Origin: Bacillota bacterium
Lineage (GTDB): Bacteria; Bacillota; Clostridia; Acetivibrionales; DSM-1351
Length of the DNA stretch: 54,214 nt
Reading direction: 5' to 3'
NCBI GenBank assembly: GCA_023441625.1
Contig: JAEZOA010000046.1
Coordinates: 1-54,214 of the forward strand
The notes beneath the pieces are model-generated. The model did not search any database, was not told the DNA's origin, and saw only the letters and a list, made by a program, of their open reading frames with translations. The translations under genes were made by a program, and so were the position numbers. Below are positions 51,534-54,214 of the stretch, piece after piece (position 1 is the first letter of the stretch; every line of letters starts with the position of its first letter).

Positions 51534-52574
51534 ATGAGAAAAACGCTTCGGGATGTGGCAAGCTATTTGCAGGAAATTATGGTGCCCGATGCTTACGAAG
51601 CATATGCAATCAATCCTGCATATGTTTCAGTTGAAGAGAGCATACATGAGGGCATTCTGGCGTTCAGAGCCTTTTTGGTTCGGCTTTACGATGTTTTATA
51701 CGCCAAAGGCGATGTCTATGATAATAGCAAAAAGGTTGCCCATGAATATGAAAACCGCACCACTCTTTCGGTGTATTATCCGTTCCTGCACAATGTACGA
51801 ACAATACTAATGAACATAGGTTATTATGGCATGCCAGTTGAAAACGCACAATCTCTCGTCTGTGGGAATACCATATTCATTGGGAAGCTGTCTGTAACCA
51901 AAAACCTTGAATGCCTGAGGTTTCTGGCGGATTGCGGTATTTGCATTGACGGCATAGATATAAATGAAAAAAAGCAAAACTTGTTAGACATCAAAAACAT
52001 AAAGATTAAATATTCAGATAACCCCTCTATGCTGACAGGCCTGAAGGTCATGGCAATCGCCGAAATAGACCATGGCACCCTCGTCAACCAGGATGTTTTT
52101 TTGCGCTGTGATTACAGGGTATTAAAAAAGGATGAAACCGATGTGCTTTCCATTGTACAGGATACGATAAAGCCTTTATCCGCAGGTGTGCAGGATTTGA
52201 TTCTGCAACTGCATCAGCGCTATATGGATAAGGGACTTACCTGCGTTGTGGAAGTAAAAGGGTTTCATATCTATATAAAGTATTGTTATAAACGGAAAGA
52301 TTTATGGGGAATTAACGCTTCCCTCAACAATGGCTATCATATCAATGTGAAATCGACAAAGACGCACGAATACACTGACACCATCAAAACGTTTCATCCA
52401 GTTTTGCAGGAACTGATTGTAAAGGGATATGGCTGCGGCAGAAAAAGAGAAATCGGTCATTGTGATGGCGGTTGTCGTGGACTTCCCATATCTTTAGATG
52501 ATTCTGTTTTAGATATACGAGATGACATTGAAACATGGTTTGATCAAGAATTGTCATGCTTGCAAAAGAAATAA
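51534..52574 (+). CDS. Hypothetical protein with C-terminal Cys motif
   Basis: About 346 residues from ATG 51534 (AAGAGGTG seven bases upstream; an upstream ATTG-type start is less likely). No family that I can name. Features: helical N-terminus (TLRDVASYLQEIMVPDAYEAYAINP), VYYPFLHNVRTILMNIGYYG, a middle segment LRFLADCGICIDGIDINEKK, and a C-terminal GYGCGRKREIGHCDGGCRGLPISLDDS with three Cys and one His, a possible metal site. Soluble and apparently a single gene. I have seen similar unannotated proteins in Firmicutes but know no function. Confidence 0.6.
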   Translation: MRKTLRDVASYLQEIMVPDAYEAYAINPAYVSVEESIHEGILAFRAFLVRLYDVLYAKGDVYDNSKKVAHEYENRTTLSVYYPFLHNVRTILMNIGYYGMPVENAQSLVCGNTIFIGKLSVTKNLECLRFLADCGICIDGIDINEKKQNLLDIKNIKIKYSDNPSMLTGLKVMAIAEIDHGTLVNQDVFLRCDYRVLKKDETDVLSIVQDTIKPLSAGVQDLILQLHQRYMDKGLTCVVEVKGFHIYIKYCYKRKDLWGINASLNNGYHINVKSTKTHEYTDTIKTFHPVLQELIVKGYGCGRKREIGHCDGGCRGLPISLDDSVLDIRDDIETWFDQELSCLQKK

Positions 52575-52582
52575 ATATTTAG

Positions 52583-52812
52583 TTCATTGCGTTTTAAGAC
52601 AGGTATAAAATATGCTTCTCTCGAAGACTTAAATGGACAAGCGTATGCATGGTGTAATAAGGTCAATAGCAAGGTTCATGGGACTACCAAGGATTGTCCT
52701 ATTGACGATTCAAAGATGAGATGTTATCCCCATTAAAACGTGAATACATAATAGATAAAATTAATCTTCGAAGAGTTGAAAAAGACTGCCTTATCAGCTA
52801 TGCCGGTAATAG
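52583..52812 (+). pseudogene. IS21-family transposase (IstA) remnant
   Basis: SLEDLNGQAYAWCNKVNSKV and HGTTKDCPIDDSK are the conserved C-terminal part of IS21 transposases. The frame shifts near 52715 into PLKREYIIDKINLRRVEKDC and LISYAGN, also IstA. The integrase core, IstB and inverted repeats are absent, so it is an old scar. Confidence 0.8.
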
Positions 52813-52896
52813 GCTTCCTCATATTTTCGTAAGCATTTGCAAAAAATATCACCAGTCGCTGGCTCTATGGATTAAAGATATACGGCAGTCTTTTTC
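52778..52896 (+). repeat. 13-bp inverted repeat, possible terminator for both strands
   Basis: GAAAAAGACTGCC (52778-52790) and GGCAGTCTTTTTC (52884-52896) are perfect complements 93 bp apart. The first copy lies inside the IstA remnant. The 3' copy followed by TTTTTCGTCTT could end rightward transcripts, and the structure sits just beyond the WYL gene's end. Confidence 0.45.
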
Positions 52897-52911
52897 GTCT
52901 TACTCCTTGTA

Positions 52912-53844
52912 TTAATTTTCGTATATGGTAGCAATACCATGTATTCTACGTTTCATTTCTGTGCGGATATGTAACGGCTCTAAACACTCACATTTATCCC
53001 CAAAACTGAAAAGAATATTGTAGTAGTATTCGTTCTCTATGAAAGGAAAACTAACAATATAATGCTCATCACCGTCTGGCGAAAAGTGTTCATAAGTGCA
53101 ATAATCAAGTACCCTGTCCATGACAGCTTTATGAATACGAATTTTGATTTTTGTTTGCATAGTTACCAAAATATCAGAAAAATCTAACTGCGGTTTTTGA
53201 TAATCTCGTGGCATAAAAAATTCCTCTTGTATTTGTAGGTTTGACATGCGGGATAGTTTAAATAAGCGAAAATCATTTCTTTTATGGCAATACCCTTGCC
53301 AATACCAATGACTACTTTTTAACACAAGCTGATACGGCTCGGCTGTTCGTGCGGTTTTATTTCCGTAGCGGTCTGCATATTCAAACGAAAGTAGCTTGCT
53401 TTCCTGTAAAGCTGTTTTGATAATTTCTAAATATGGTTGTATGTTCCTGTTGCCCATCCACGGACTTAAATCTATATATATTTGATTTGCTTTTAATTCA
53501 ATGTCTCTCGCTTTGTCGGCGGGGATAAAACTCTTGACTTTCGCAAGGGCGTTTACCAATTCATCACCTCGTATCATGTTGGAAAGACTGGAAAGCCCCA
53601 TCAAGATAGCGGAGAGGTCGGTAGTCGAAAAAACCTTTCTATCAATCTTGTATTTCTGCATGATTTCAAAGCCCCCGCCCACTCCCGGTGCCCCGCGAAC
53701 AGGAATACCCGCCATGTTGATAGTGTCTATGTCGCGGTAGATTGTGCGGAGTGAAACTTCAAACATATCTGCTAACTCCTGTGCGCCTATACGCTTTTTA
53801 TCAAGGAGTATCATAATAATGCTAACAAGCCTGTCAACTTTCAT
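52912..53844 (-). CDS. YafY/WYL-domain transcriptional regulator
   Basis: 310 residues. N-terminal winged HTH (LVSIIMILLDKKRIGAQELA and FEVSLRTIYRDIDTINMAGIPV) followed by GAPGVGGGFEI, then a WYL domain (SFEYADRYGNKTARTAEPYQL, KSSHWYWQGYCHKRNDFRLFKLSRM) and C-terminal WCX-like part. DeoR/YafY type, ligand unknown. Divergent from the DJ-1/PfpI gene and probably its regulator. It has a consensus promoter at 53877-53905. Confidence 0.92.
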   Translation of the reverse strand: MKVDRLVSIIMILLDKKRIGAQELADMFEVSLRTIYRDIDTINMAGIPVRGAPGVGGGFEIMQKYKIDRKVFSTTDLSAILMGLSSLSNMIRGDELVNALAKVKSFIPADKARDIELKANQIYIDLSPWMGNRNIQPYLEIIKTALQESKLLSFEYADRYGNKTARTAEPYQLVLKSSHWYWQGYCHKRNDFRLFKLSRMSNLQIQEEFFMPRDYQKPQLDFSDILVTMQTKIKIRIHKAVMDRVLDYCTYEHFSPDGDEHYIVSFPFIENEYYYNILFSFGDKCECLEPLHIRTEMKRRIHGIATIYEN

Positions 53845-53876
53845 CTAATAGCCGCCTTCAAAAAATTCTTGTTTTC

Positions 53877-53905
53877 ATTATAGATTGCTGACATACTGTT
53901 GTCAA
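53877..53905 (-). promoter_or_regulatory. Consensus SigA promoter of the WYL regulator with overlapping palindrome
   Basis: On the minus strand TTGACA (53900-53905), 17-bp spacer and TATAAT (53877-53882): a perfect consensus. The -35 box is inside the palindrome TGTTGTCAACA (53897-53907), and a rightward TATAAT at 53917-53922 serves the divergent gene. The palindrome could be the operator that controls both. Confidence 0.75.
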
Positions 53906-53992
53906 CAATTATTAGGTATAATAGAAAAGCAAACAAATCAATCTACCTACCTATCACAGTATTAGAAAAACAAAGAAATATGGAGGAAATTT

Positions 53993-54214
53993 ATGTTTAC
54001 AATCTATGTTTACGTTCTTGATACTTTAGCGGACTGGGAATTGGGGTATGTTACTTCTGAACTTAATTCTGGTCGATTTTTCAAAAAAGATGAGCAACCT
54101 CTATTGCTCAAAATGGTTAGTTATTCTAAAGATCCAATTAAGACTATGGGTGGAATGACAATCGTGCCCAATTGCTTAATTAATGAAATTGAAATGAGTG
54201 AAACAAGCATATTG
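53993..54214 (+). CDS. DJ-1/PfpI family protein (cut by right edge)
   Basis: ATG 53993 with GGAGGAAAT upstream; open to the last base, 74 codons seen. YVYVLDTLADWELGYVTSEL and SYSKDPIKTMGGMTIVPN are the N-terminal part of the class-1 glutamine-amidotransferase-like DJ-1/PfpI proteins (the nucleophile elbow lies beyond the edge). Divergent from the WYL regulator. Confidence 0.82.
   Translation, partial: MFTIYVYVLDTLADWELGYVTSELNSGRFFKKDEQPLLLKMVSYSKDPIKTMGGMTIVPNCLINEIEMSETSIL

Noticed and set aside
1..54214. CRISPR arrays, tRNA or rRNA genes
   Set aside because: No regularly spaced repeats, cloverleaf with CCA-type end, or rRNA-like conserved stretch was seen on reading both strands.

Overview
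The window looks like a chromosomal segment of an AT-rich, anaerobic, low-G+C Gram-positive bacterium, most likely a Clostridia member (Lachnospiraceae-like). The basis is codon and base composition, strong AGGAGG-type ribosome binding sites, SLH-type surface proteins, and the gene families present. It holds no rRNA, tRNA or CRISPR array that I can see.

Left arm (about 1-10,900): an accessory region. It has a truncated membrane protein, an XRE-AbrB fusion regulator, a tiny HTH gene with a small companion ORF, hypothetical proteins, a HipA-like kinase and a secreted SLH/lectin/metallopeptidase-like protein. Between them lie decayed remnants: a DUF5131 protein, an ImmA/IrrE peptidase, a Fic protein lacking its catalytic motif and a shortened DUF4085 protein. 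A dispersed repeat occurs here and again near 49.8 kb.

Core (about 10,990-47,160): a purine-catabolism island built around selenium-dependent molybdenum hydroxylases (SDMH). A leftward operon encodes YgeX, YgeY, YgeW, carbamate kinase and a three-subunit xanthine-dehydrogenase-type hydroxylase. A divergent rightward operon encodes SsnA, YgfK, a hydantoinase/dihydropyrimidinase and RidA. A TetR regulator, an NCS2 purine permease and an XdhC-type insertion factor follow. Then come molybdenum supply and cofactor genes (MoeA-like, ModABC, MoaC, MoaA, MOSC, MogA). The selenium genes are SelD, YqeC, YqeB, YedF, a MocA-like protein, a fused Se-type xanthine dehydrogenase (XdhD-like), a DUF3343 putative Se/S carrier and a class V aminotransferase/cysteine desulfurase. 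An 8-oxoguanine-deaminase-like amidohydrolase lies at the left border. Together these could import purines, hydroxylate or reduce and deaminate them, open the rings, and recover ammonia, pyruvate and ATP (via carbamoyl phosphate). They also supply Mo, Mo-cofactor and labile Se for the hydroxylases.

Regulation visible in the sequence: a 20-bp palindrome upstream of the permease recurs in related form in the ygeX/ssnA divergent promoter region, with a TetR gene between the two sites. The permease has a consensus promoter about 460 nt upstream and a foldable leader. A roughly 90-nt element with a covarying 9-bp stem sits directly upstream of yqeB and again upstream of a broken YkgJ-type gene.

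Right arm (about 47,160-54,214): accessory again. A G+C-rich M20 amidohydrolase sits between gene fragments. After it come a repeat zone, an AraC/GyrI-like regulator, a pyridoxamine-phosphate-oxidase-fold protein, a Cys-containing hypothetical, an IS21 transposase remnant, and a WYL regulator divergent from a DJ-1/PfpI gene cut by the window edge.
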